Of a DNA stretch of 64,000 nt, positions 1 through 8,323 are shown one piece after another. The DNA is taken from contig JAHFSX010000002.1 in the NCBI GenBank assembly GCA_023269675.1, forward strand, positions 287,319 through 351,318, in the 5' to 3' direction. Numbering within the stretch: position 1 is the stretch's first letter; every line of letters starts with the position of its first letter. This stretch comes from Verrucomicrobiota bacterium. Lineage in GTDB: Bacteria; Verrucomicrobiota; Kiritimatiellia; RFP12; UBA1067. The position numbers and the translations under genes are program-made. Under the pieces are notes generated by a model that searched no databases, was not told the origin of the DNA, and was given only the letters and a program-made list of their open reading frames with translations.

Positions 1-117
1 GGGATTTTCTTTCGTATCGGGATAGGGCATACTTGATCCCCACATTAAATTCGAAACTTTGAAGTGGAGACCAGCCCCGCCCTGCGCAAGGATGCGCGGG
101 GCACAGGAGCCCAGGCT

Positions 118-2655
118 ATGAAACTGAGATTGCGAGTGACCGTGCTGGGCGTGGCCTGGCTGTGCGCCTCGGCGTACGGCGCATCCGAGTGGCTCACGCC
201 GACCGCGCCGGGCGCGGCCTATCCGACAGGCGAGTCCGACCGCCAGTGGGCCTTCCTGTCTTATGACCTGACGCAGCGGCCGCGGTTCGCGGGCTTCGCG
301 CCGGAGGCCTACTGCGCCGACGCGCTGGTCACCGGTGCCGACCGTGATCCGCTTGACATCCTGTTGCGCCGCACCGCCGCGCTGCTGGCCGACGTGCGCA
401 CCCTGCCCGGCGCGCGCGCGCTCGATGCCGAACAGCGCGAGCTCGAAGTCCTCCGCACCGAGGCGGCCTCCGCCGCACCCGAAAATGTTGCCGCGCGCCG
501 CGGCCTCTTTGACCGCCTGCTCCCCCTGCGCCGCCGGGTGGCCTTCGCCAATCCCCTGCTCGACTTCAGCGAGCTGCTGTTTGTCAAGCGCGAGGTGCGC
601 GGCGTGATGGAGCACTGCTGCGACCAGTTCTACGGCCAGCAGCAGCGCTCCGGCGGCGGGCTGTTCGCGCTCTCCGACCCCTTCGGCGCAAAGCCCGCGT
701 TGCGCGACGTCGTGGCTGACGCGCGCGTCGTCAACGGCCGCATGAAAGACCAGCCGCTGACGTTCGGCACGCGCGCCACACAAGGCAAGGACGGCGGCTC
801 GCTGCTCTCGCCCGCGGTTTCGTATGACGGCAAAACCATCGCCTTCGCCTACGTCGAAGGCACCGGCTCGCGCCGCCACATCAGCCACATGAACCACGCG
901 CAGGACGGGCACTGGGAACAAGGTTTCTGCTACCACCTCTTCTCCGTCGGCGCGGACGGGGCGCGGCTCACGCAGCTCACGGACGGCACCTTCAACGATT
1001 TCCAGCCCTGCTTCACCCCGGCGGGCCGCCTCGCCTTCATCTCCGAGCGGCGCGGCGGCTACCTGCGCTGCGGACGCTTCTGTCCGACCTTCACGCTCTT
1101 CGATCTGGCGCCGGACGGCTCGGACATCCGCTGCCTGAGCTTCCACGAGACCAACGAGTGGTCGCCCTCCGTGACGCACGACGGCATGTTGCTCTGGACG
1201 CGCTGGGACTACATCGACCGCCACGGCTGCACGGCGCACCACCCGTGGGTCACCACGCCCGACGGGCGCAACCCGCGGCCGGTCCACGGCAACTACTCGT
1301 TCCGTTACAAGCGCGCCGACATGGAGCTCGACACCCGCGCCATCCCCGGCTCGCACCGGCTCGTCGCGACGGCCGCGCCGCACCACGGACAGGCCTTCGG
1401 CTCGCTGGTCGTGATCGACCCGCGCGTGGCCGACGACGACGCCATGGCTCCGGTCAAGCGGCTCACCCCCGACGCCGGGTTTCCTGAAAGCCAGAAGGGC
1501 TCGCAGACCTACGGCACAGCCTGGCCTCTGAGCGAGAAGTATTTTCTGTGCGCTTACGAGCCGGTCGAGGTCAAAGGCGTCGCGCAAAAGCACGTCTTCG
1601 GCCTTTACCTGCTGGACCAGTTCGGCAACAAGGAGCTGATCTACCGCGACCCCGCGATCGCGTGTCTGAGCCCCGTGCCGCTGCGCGCGACGCCCGTGCC
1701 GCCGGTGATCCCCGAGCAGCGCCAGCGGCTCGAGGCCGGCGCGCGCGGCGAGGCCACCGTGACGGTCGCGGACATCTACAAGAGCCAGCAGGCGTGGCCC
1801 GACGGAACCGTCATCACGGCGCTGCGCGTGTGGCAGATCTACCCGCTCTCCGTGGCCTCGGCGGAGGTGCCTCACAACATCGGACTCCAGCTCCCCGAAG
1901 GCTTCGACTCCATCAATCTCGCGCGCGTGGTGCTCGGCACGGTTCCGGTGGAAAAGGACGGCAGCGCGCATTTCCGCGTGCCGGCCGGGGTCGAGGTCTT
2001 CTTCCAGGCGCTCGACGCCAACGGCTGCGCGGTGCAGTCCATGCGTTCCGCCACGGCCCTCATGCCGGGCGAGCGGATGTCGTGCCAGGGCTGCCACGAG
2101 CCCAAGTCGAGCGCGCCGGAACGCGCGCCCGCGGCCACGCCGCTGGCCATGCGTCGCGCGCCGTCTGTCCCGCTCGCGGGTCCCGAGGGCTCCAACCCCT
2201 TCAGCTACCCGCGGCTGGTCCAGCCGGTGCTGGACCAGCGCTGCGTCGCCTGCCACGCGGAGAAGATCAAGGCCGCGCAGGCCGGACAGAAATCGCCGCC
2301 GCGTCTGGACCGCGAGGTGCAGGCGTTGCCGGTGAAGGGCTGGATGAACAAGAGCACCCGCTATTACGCCTCCTACCTGAGCCTCGCCGAGCCCTACGGC
2401 TTCACCAGCTACGGGTCGGACAGCGACTGGAACTCGCCCAAGTTCTACCGCACCACGCCCGGCGAATTCGGCGCCCGCGCCTCCAAACTCTACGCCATGC
2501 TCCAGAAGGGCCACCACGACGTGAAGCTCACCGCCGACGAGATGGCCCGGATCGTCACCTGGCTGGACTCGGTCTGCCAGTTCTACGGGGTGTACGAGAA
2601 AGCGGGCGGCGAAGCCCAGCTCGCGGGCGGACTCGCCCAGCCCACGCTACAATAG
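118..2655 (+). CDS. Exported HzsA-like protein with two CxxCH heme motifs
   Basis: An 845-aa exported protein. A signal peptide follows the ATG at 118 (MKLRLRVTVLGVAWLCASA); AGGAG at 105-109 sits 8 nt upstream, so I prefer this start over the in-frame GTG at 64. The middle part has TolB/WD-like beta-propeller strands (for example DGKTIAFAYVEG, LTDGTFNDFQPCFTPAGRLAFIS). The C-terminal third has two c-type heme motifs, CQGCH (C656, C659, H660) and CVACH (C709, C712, H713), and ends in a cytochrome-like helix. This layout is that of the hydrazine synthase alpha-subunit-like family, which is common in PVC bacteria that do not do anammox. A periplasmic redox or sensory role is inference; the substrate is unknown. 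The 117 bases before it hold no other recognisable feature. Confidence 0.8.
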   Translation: MKLRLRVTVLGVAWLCASAYGASEWLTPTAPGAAYPTGESDRQWAFLSYDLTQRPRFAGFAPEAYCADALVTGADRDPLDILLRRTAALLADVRTLPGARALDAEQRELEVLRTEAASAAPENVAARRGLFDRLLPLRRRVAFANPLLDFSELLFVKREVRGVMEHCCDQFYGQQQRSGGGLFALSDPFGAKPALRDVVADARVVNGRMKDQPLTFGTRATQGKDGGSLLSPAVSYDGKTIAFAYVEGTGSRRHISHMNHAQDGHWEQGFCYHLFSVGADGARLTQLTDGTFNDFQPCFTPAGRLAFISERRGGYLRCGRFCPTFTLFDLAPDGSDIRCLSFHETNEWSPSVTHDGMLLWTRWDYIDRHGCTAHHPWVTTPDGRNPRPVHGNYSFRYKRADMELDTRAIPGSHRLVATAAPHHGQAFGSLVVIDPRVADDDAMAPVKRLTPDAGFPESQKGSQTYGTAWPLSEKYFLCAYEPVEVKGVAQKHVFGLYLLDQFGNKELIYRDPAIACLSPVPLRATPVPPVIPEQRQRLEAGARGEATVTVADIYKSQQAWPDGTVITALRVWQIYPLSVASAEVPHNIGLQLPEGFDSINLARVVLGTVPVEKDGSAHFRVPAGVEVFFQALDANGCAVQSMRSATALMPGERMSCQGCHEPKSSAPERAPAATPLAMRRAPSVPLAGPEGSNPFSYPRLVQPVLDQRCVACHAEKIKAAQAGQKSPPRLDREVQALPVKGWMNKSTRYYASYLSLAEPYGFTSYGSDSDWNSPKFYRTTPGEFGARASKLYAMLQKGHHDVKLTADEMARIVTWLDSVCQFYGVYEKAGGEAQLAGGLAQPTLQ

Positions 2656-2701
2656 CGCGGCGATGAACGAGCCGGGCACTGACAAATACCTGCTTTCGCA
2701 G

Positions 2702-2737
2702 GTTGCCCATAGCACGGATTGTGCTAAAATGGGCAAC
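2702..2737 (+). promoter_or_regulatory. panB promoter inside a 14-bp-arm inverted repeat; likely leaderless start
   Basis: GTTGCCCAT (2702-2710) pairs with ATGGGCAAC (2729-2737), and AGCAC (2711-2715) pairs with GTGCT (2721-2725), leaving a GGATT loop and an AAA bulge. The same bases contain a sigma70-like promoter: TTGCCC (2703-2708), 16 nt, extended -10 TGC-TAAAAT (2722-2730). Transcription would start at about 2737-2738, on the panB ATG, with no room for a ribosome-binding site. The repeat could be an operator covering -35 to -10. As RNA from read-through it would be a hairpin masking the start. Confidence 0.55.
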
Positions 2738-3556
2738 ATGAAATTGTGGAATGTGGCCAAGATCAAGGCCTCGAAAGGTGTTTGCCGAATCCCGTGTGTG
2801 ACGGTTTACGACACCGCGTTCGCGCGCCTGGCCGATGCCGCCGGCATCCCGCTGCTGCTGGTCGGCGATTCGCTCGGAATGGCGGTTCTCGGATACGCCT
2901 CGACGCTGCCGGTCACCCTGGAGCAGATGCTGCACCACACCGCCGCCGTGGTGCGCGGCACCGCCGACGCGCTGGTGGTCGCCGACATGCCCTTCCTCAC
3001 CTATCAGATCTCCGTTCCCGAGGCCCTGCGCAACGCCGGCCGCTTCCTGCAGGAGGCCGGGGCGGACGCGGTGAAGATCGAGGGCGGCGCCTTCCGCGCC
3101 GAGCTCGTCCGGACGCTCACGCAGAACGGCATCCCGGTCCTGGGCCACATCGGCCTGACGCCGCAGTCGGTCAACGTGTTCGGCGGGTTCAAGGTGCAGG
3201 GCCGCACCCGCGAGGCGGGCGAGCAGCTCGTGGCCGACGCCGTGGCGCTGGCGCAGGCCGGCGCCTTCGCGATCGTGCTCGAGTGCGTGCCGCCGGACAT
3301 CGCCGCCGCCGTGACGGCCGCCTCGCCCGTGCCGGTCATCGGCATCGGGGCGGGACCGGTCTGCGACGGCCAGGTCCTCGTGATGCACGACCTGCTGGGG
3401 CTCTCCGCGGGCAAGCCGCCCAGGTTCGTGAAGCCCTACGCCGCCCTGGCGGAGACCGTCCGCGACGCATTCCGCGCCTACGCGTCCGAGGTGCAGGCCG
3501 GCAGCTTTCCCGCACCGGAGCACTGTTACCCGCCGTCCGAATCCTCCGTGCAGTAA
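2738..3556 (+). CDS. panB: 3-methyl-2-oxobutanoate hydroxymethyltransferase (PanB)
   Basis: A 272-aa cytosolic enzyme that transfers a hydroxymethyl group from methylene-THF to 2-oxoisovalerate, giving ketopantoate, the first committed step to pantothenate and CoA. Family motifs are clear: VGDSLGM, the VADMPF segment, VKIEGG, LGHIGLTPQ and IGIGAGPVCDGQVLV. Length fits the family (about 265-280 aa). Starts at 2738 (MKLWNVAKIK), 2729 or 2663 are possible; 2738 fits both the family N terminus and the predicted transcription start. The PKS-like genes begin 20 nt downstream. Because the second of these carries a phosphopantetheinyl transferase, a link between pantetheine supply and carrier-protein loading is plausible. 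Confidence 0.93.
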   Translation: MKLWNVAKIKASKGVCRIPCVTVYDTAFARLADAAGIPLLLVGDSLGMAVLGYASTLPVTLEQMLHHTAAVVRGTADALVVADMPFLTYQISVPEALRNAGRFLQEAGADAVKIEGGAFRAELVRTLTQNGIPVLGHIGLTPQSVNVFGGFKVQGRTREAGEQLVADAVALAQAGAFAIVLECVPPDIAAAVTAASPVPVIGIGAGPVCDGQVLVMHDLLGLSAGKPPRFVKPYAALAETVRDAFRAYASEVQAGSFPAPEHCYPPSESSVQ

Positions 3557-3576
3557 CCTTCAGACCAACCGACCGC

Positions 3577-4995
3577 ATGTCACTCTCCCGAACATCACGC
3601 GAAGATATCGTCATCACCGGCATGTCCTGCCGCTTTGCGGAGTCGCCGAACCTGGCGGCCTTCTGGCGGAACATCATGCAGCGCAAGACGCTGTTCAGCC
3701 CCCTGAACGGCGGCGCGCAGGGCGACGGCGCGACGCCGCGCAAAAACCTCTTCGACCGCCCCAGCCCCGCGTATGGCGGGCAGCTCCACGACCTCTACGC
3801 CTGCAACCCCGCCGACCAGTATTTCCCGCGCAAGCTGAACGCCGGCGAGAATCAGGACGTGTTCTTCACGGTGCAGCTCGCCATCGACGCGCTGCGCGAC
3901 AGCGGCAGCTCCATCAACAGCCTGCCGACCGACCGCATCTCGTTGCGCCTCGGCTACGCGCCGCCCTTCAACCCCGCCTCGATCAACTGGCTGCAGCACA
4001 CCTTCTTCATCGATCAGACGCTCGACATCATCCAGAAGTTTTTCCCCGGCGCCGGGCCGGAGCAGATCGAGGAGGTCCGCGCGCAGCTCAGCACCTCGCT
4101 GCCCGAGCCCAACCCCTACGCCTTCATCTCCGCGCTGGGGTGCGTCGTCTCCTCGTGGACCGCGCACCTGCTCGGCTTCGCGGGGCCCGCGTTCGTCGTG
4201 GACGCGGGCGGCGCCTCCGCGCACCAGGCCATGCAGGGCGCGATGGACGACCTGCTCTCGCGGCGCTCGGACATCGCGCTGGCGGGCGCGGTCCAGCCGC
4301 CGCTCAACCGCGCGATCCTGCAGGGGCTCGCGGGGGCGATCACCTTCTCGCGCGCCAAAACGCTGCAGCCCTTCAGCCGCGACGCGGACGGGACCCTGCC
4401 CGGCGAGGGCGGCGCGATGTTCGTGCTCAAGCGGCTCAAGGACGCGCTGCGCCAGGGTGACCGCATCTACGCCATCGTGCGCAGCACCGGGATCGCGGCG
4501 GCCTCGATCGACCAGCACCAGCGCATCCCGACGCCGGAGCGCCTGACGCGTGCCATCAGCCGGGCCATGCACGCCGCCGAGGTCGCCCCCGGCTCGATCC
4601 AGCTCATCGAGGCGCACGGTTCGGGCGTGCCGCACTCCGACCAGACCGAGCTGCAGGTCATCCACGAGATCTACGGGGAGCGCAAGCCCGGCCAGCCGCT
4701 CGTCGGCGTGGGCTCGGTCAAGGGGAACATCGGGCACACGCTCTGGGCCTCGGGCGCGGCCGGCATCCTCAAGGCCGCCCTCGCCATCCACCACCGGGTG
4801 CTCGCGCCCAACGCGCCGGTGGAGAAGCCCCACCTGAAGATCATGTCGGCCAAATCCCCCATCTACCTGCTGACCGACGCGCGCCCCTGGATCCGCGGCG
4901 CCAAAAAGAGTCCCCGCCGCGCCTGCGTCTCGGCCATCGACTTCACCGGCACCTGCGCGGCCGCCATTCTCGAAGAGTACCCGGAGGATTCATGA
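3577..4995 (+). CDS. Ketosynthase-like protein lacking the catalytic cysteine
   Basis: A 472-aa thiolase-fold ketosynthase (KS). It opens with ITGMSCRF and keeps both catalytic histidine motifs, EAHGSG (H347) and VKGNIGH (H387), plus the GEGGAMFVLKRL strand. The active-site element, normally DTACSSS, reads DAGGASA here, with Gly212 at the cysteine position. Such proteins cannot form the acyl-enzyme; known Cys-less relatives act as chain-length factors or as decarboxylating KS domains. The reading frame continues upstream to 2746 in the shadow of panB, but homology starts at the ATG at 3577; there is no clear Shine-Dalgarno. The stop overlaps the next start (ATGA), so translation is probably coupled. 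No ACP or ketoreductase is encoded nearby. Confidence 0.85.
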   Translation: MSLSRTSREDIVITGMSCRFAESPNLAAFWRNIMQRKTLFSPLNGGAQGDGATPRKNLFDRPSPAYGGQLHDLYACNPADQYFPRKLNAGENQDVFFTVQLAIDALRDSGSSINSLPTDRISLRLGYAPPFNPASINWLQHTFFIDQTLDIIQKFFPGAGPEQIEEVRAQLSTSLPEPNPYAFISALGCVVSSWTAHLLGFAGPAFVVDAGGASAHQAMQGAMDDLLSRRSDIALAGAVQPPLNRAILQGLAGAITFSRAKTLQPFSRDADGTLPGEGGAMFVLKRLKDALRQGDRIYAIVRSTGIAAASIDQHQRIPTPERLTRAISRAMHAAEVAPGSIQLIEAHGSGVPHSDQTELQVIHEIYGERKPGQPLVGVGSVKGNIGHTLWASGAAGILKAALAIHHRVLAPNAPVEKPHLKIMSAKSPIYLLTDARPWIRGAKKSPRRACVSAIDFTGTCAAAILEEYPEDS

Positions 4996-7900
4996 GCGGC
5001 CACCTCCATCTGTACGATCCGTTCGACAGCGAGCTGTGCCTGATCGGCGCGGCCAACGACACCGCGCTGGCCGACGAGGTCAAGCGCGTGATCCACTTTC
5101 TCGAGCACGCGCCGGACGTGCTGCTGCAGGACGTCGCCTACACCTGCGCGCGCTCCGCCCGCCAGATGCCCTCGGTCATCGCCGTCGTGGCCTCCACGGT
5201 CGCCGACCTGCGCGACCGCCTTACGCTGGCCCACAAGAAGCTCGTCGACAACGCCGGCCGCATCCGCGACAAGAGCGGCACCTACTTCTTCCGCGACCGG
5301 CTCTGCCCCCGCGGGCGCATCGCATTCCTCTTTCCCGGCGCGGTCTCGTTCTACCCCGACATGCTGCGCGACCTCTGCCTGGTGTTCGGCGAATGCCGCA
5401 GCGCGTTCGACGAGCTGGAAGAGGCGCTGCAGACCGAAGAGACCCAGGACTTCTCGCCCTCCGACTACGTCTTCCCCCCCGCGGCCTGCTACCGCAATGA
5501 CTCGGAGGCCTTTGCCGCCCACGCCTTCTCGGAGTCGTTCATCGCGGTGCACGCCGCCAACACCGCGCTCTACCGCCTGTTCGAGCGCATGGGCGTCAAC
5601 CCCGGCGGGCTCGTCGGCTTCAGCGGCGGCGATTTCGCGGCGCTCGATGTGGCCGGCGTCTACGGGAACCTCACGCGCAACAAGCGCATCCTCTTCATGC
5701 GCGAAGGGTACCAGATGCTCAACCGCCTCGTGGACCGCGAGGACCTGCCCGTCTGCACCATGCTCTCGGTAATCGACGCCCCGCGCGACCTGATCGACAC
5801 GCTGCTCGAGCGCTATCCCGGGCGCATGGCCCTCGCGTTCTTCCACAGCCCGCGCCAGCAGTCCGTCGCGCTCTCCCCCGAGATCGCACAGGAGGTGGCC
5901 GAGGCCTTCCATCAGGCCGGCGCCAAGACCATGACCGTGCCCATGGACCGGCCCTTCAACACCCCTTGGTGCTCGAAGGCCCTGCCGTCCATCAAGCAGT
6001 TCCTCTCGCACTGGGTGCGGCACGTGCCCAAGATCCCGGTCTACTCCTGCGCCACCGCCGCCCGCCTGCCGTCGCAGCCCCGCAGCATCCTGAACCTCAC
6101 GGCGGACCAGTGGTCTTCGCCGATCCTGTTCGACGCCACCATCCGGCAGATGTACGAGGACGGCTTCCGCATCTTCATCGAGCTCGGCGCGCGCGGCAAC
6201 ATGACCAACGCGATCGACGAGACCCTCAAAAGCCAGCCGCACCAGGCCGTCGCCGTCAACCGCATCCACCGTTCGGGGCTGGTCCAGCTCCACCACGCCC
6301 TCGGCATGCTCGCCGCGCAGGGCGTGCAGCTCGACCTCTCCATGCTTCACCGCCAGCGCCGCCAGCGGGTGCTCGATCTCGACAAGCCGCTGTCCGTCAC
6401 GGTCCGCTCGGAGAACACGCTGCGGCTCTCGGCCCTGCTGCCGGCCATCACGCTCTTCGCCCCCTCCGGCGAACTGCTCTCGGCGGCCCGCACGGCCCAG
6501 GAGCAGACGAAGAAGGCGCTGCCGGTCATCAGCGACAAGCGCCGGATCGATTTCGGCGCGGACTTCCCCCTGCTGGCCAGCGCGGACATCCTCGATGAGC
6601 AGCCCGGCCTGGTCCTGGAGATCGCCAAGGTGGTCACGCTCGAGGATTACCCCTTCCTGCGCGACTACGCCCTCGGCACGTCGCAGCTGTCATACGCGGA
6701 CCCGAACCTCAAGGGGCTCACCATCCTCTCGCTGATCACCGGCCTGGAGATGATGTCCGAAGCCGCCCGCAAACTCGTGCCCCGCCGCCGCGTCGCGCAG
6801 GTGGACAACCTGCGCTCCCAACGCTGGGTCGGCTTCGAGCGCGGAGCGGTGCGCATCATCATCCGCGCCGAACGCATCTCCTGGCCGGACGCGCAGTACG
6901 CCGCCGTCAAGGTCCAGCTCCGCGACGACTCGCCCAACAGCGCCTACACCTGGCCGATCATCGAGGCGACGATCCTGCTCACCACGACCGGCACCGTCAA
7001 CCATCCGATCCAGCCGCCGCCGCTCACCAATCCGCGTCCCGTCAACTGGTCGGGGCACGACATCTATCCCGACCGCCTTTTCCACGGCGCCAGCCTGCAC
7101 TGCATCAAGCACGTCGACCTGTGGAGCGAGGAGGGCATCGACTTCGAACTCGAGGTCCCCAGCCGCGCCGATGCCGTCCGCTACACGCGCATCCCGCTCT
7201 TCTCCATCTGGCCGATGCTGATGGACGGCATCGTCTCAAGCTTCTCGCTCTGGCGTTCGCACGAGAAGTTCGCCGGCGCCATCTCCATCCCTTTCCGCGC
7301 GCGCCGCATCATCTTCTACGCCTCGAGTTTCGCCGAAGGCGCGCGCCTGCGCGGCTACCTGCGCCTGACCTCGGTCACGCCGCGCTCCCATTCGGTCGAC
7401 ATCCAGATCTCCGACGGGAACGGCAACCTGCTGATCCACCTCAAGGGCTGGGAGGAGCTCTGCGAGCGCGTGCCGACCGATTACCACCAGTTCATCCTGC
7501 ACCCCTCGGAGAAGTTCCTCACCCAGGAGCTGCCGCTGGCCTTGCTGGGCAACCCGACCTCGCCGGTGGCCGCCTGCGTGGTGACCGACGTGCCGTTCAA
7601 GCTTTTCGAGAACAACCAGGAGATCTGGCTCAAGACCCTCGCGTACGTCCTGCTCGCGCCCGCCGAACGCGAGGAGTGGATGGAGATGCAGGGCGCGACC
7701 AGCCGCCGCGTGGAGTGGCTCTTCGGCCGCGCCGCCGCCAAGGAGTCGGTGCGCCGCTTCCTGCAGAAATTTCACCAGGCGCGCTGGACCGCCGCCGACA
7801 TCCCGATCTGGGCCGACGACTCCGGCAAGCCCCACCCGCTGGGCCCGTGGCGCGAGCACACCGCCGCCAACATCGACCTGTCGATCGCCCACACCTCGAA

Positions 7901-8300
7901 GCTGATCGTGGCGGCCGTCGCGGTCAACGCCCGCATCGGCATCGACATCGAAGCCATCGGCCGCGACCTCAGCGAGGACTTCACCCGGGGGGTCTTCACG
8001 CACGAGGAGCTGGAGCTCGCCGCCAAAACCGGCGAGGCCCCGATCGCGATGCTGCGCTTCTGGTGCGCCAAGGAGGCCATCTCCAAGGCGCTGGGCACCG
8101 GCATCCGCTACAGCCCGAAAGATCTCCAGATCGTCGCCGTGGACAGCCTCACGGGCGTGGTCCAGATCGAGCTGACCGGCCAGTGGCTGGAGGTCTTCAA
8201 GCACATGCGCGGGCGCAAAAACGTCATCTACACCTCCCCCTACGCGGGACACGTTTTCGCCTCCTGCATGCTCCCCGCCTCGCTCTTCGAAGGCGACTGA
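4992..8300 (+). CDS. PKS-like AT / hot-dog (DH-like) / phosphopantetheinyl transferase fusion
   Basis: A 1102-aa fusion. Residues about 108-430 are an acyltransferase fold: entry motif AFLFPGAVSFYPDM and nucleophile elbow GFSGGD (S211). The catalytic-His motif, usually FHS, reads FNTP (N323). Residues about 540-850 resemble a PKS dehydratase double hot-dog, but the HxxxGxxxxP motif reads YALGTSQLSY (Y559). Residues about 880-1090 are a Sfp/AcpS-type PPTase with intact metal- and CoA-binding motifs, IGIDIE (982-987) and WCAKEAISKALG (from W1024). It overlaps the KS gene by 4 nt, so the two form one unit. The acyl carrier partner is not in this window. A PUFA- or glycolipid-type role is possible but unproven. 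Confidence 0.85.
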   Translation: MSGHLHLYDPFDSELCLIGAANDTALADEVKRVIHFLEHAPDVLLQDVAYTCARSARQMPSVIAVVASTVADLRDRLTLAHKKLVDNAGRIRDKSGTYFFRDRLCPRGRIAFLFPGAVSFYPDMLRDLCLVFGECRSAFDELEEALQTEETQDFSPSDYVFPPAACYRNDSEAFAAHAFSESFIAVHAANTALYRLFERMGVNPGGLVGFSGGDFAALDVAGVYGNLTRNKRILFMREGYQMLNRLVDREDLPVCTMLSVIDAPRDLIDTLLERYPGRMALAFFHSPRQQSVALSPEIAQEVAEAFHQAGAKTMTVPMDRPFNTPWCSKALPSIKQFLSHWVRHVPKIPVYSCATAARLPSQPRSILNLTADQWSSPILFDATIRQMYEDGFRIFIELGARGNMTNAIDETLKSQPHQAVAVNRIHRSGLVQLHHALGMLAAQGVQLDLSMLHRQRRQRVLDLDKPLSVTVRSENTLRLSALLPAITLFAPSGELLSAARTAQEQTKKALPVISDKRRIDFGADFPLLASADILDEQPGLVLEIAKVVTLEDYPFLRDYALGTSQLSYADPNLKGLTILSLITGLEMMSEAARKLVPRRRVAQVDNLRSQRWVGFERGAVRIIIRAERISWPDAQYAAVKVQLRDDSPNSAYTWPIIEATILLTTTGTVNHPIQPPPLTNPRPVNWSGHDIYPDRLFHGASLHCIKHVDLWSEEGIDFELEVPSRADAVRYTRIPLFSIWPMLMDGIVSSFSLWRSHEKFAGAISIPFRARRIIFYASSFAEGARLRGYLRLTSVTPRSHSVDIQISDGNGNLLIHLKGWEELCERVPTDYHQFILHPSEKFLTQELPLALLGNPTSPVAACVVTDVPFKLFENNQEIWLKTLAYVLLAPAEREEWMEMQGATSRRVEWLFGRAAAKESVRRFLQKFHQARWTAADIPIWADDSGKPHPLGPWREHTAANIDLSIAHTSKLIVAAVAVNARIGIDIEAIGRDLSEDFTRGVFTHEELELAAKTGEAPIAMLRFWCAKEAISKALGTGIRYSPKDLQIVAVDSLTGVVQIELTGQWLEVFKHMRGRKNVIYTSPYAGHVFASCMLPASLFEGD

Positions 8301-8323
8301 CGAGAGGGGCGCTCAGCCCCCCT

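Noticed and set aside
2702..2737. CIRCE (HrcA) element at panB
   Set aside because: CIRCE is TTAGCACTC-N9-GAGTGCTAA. Here TAGCAC-N5-GTGCTA lacks the CTC/GAG bases and has the wrong spacing.
2746..3576. N-terminal extension of the KS gene through panB
   Set aside because: The extension is the out-of-frame shadow of panB; KS homology starts at ITGMSCRF just after 3577.
4863..6350. 495-aa minus-strand open frame opposite the AT domain
   Set aside because: Long frames on the opposite strand are common in GC-rich genes. Its composition (Val, Gly, Arg, His, Glu) is that of a shadow and the plus strand carries clear PKS domains.
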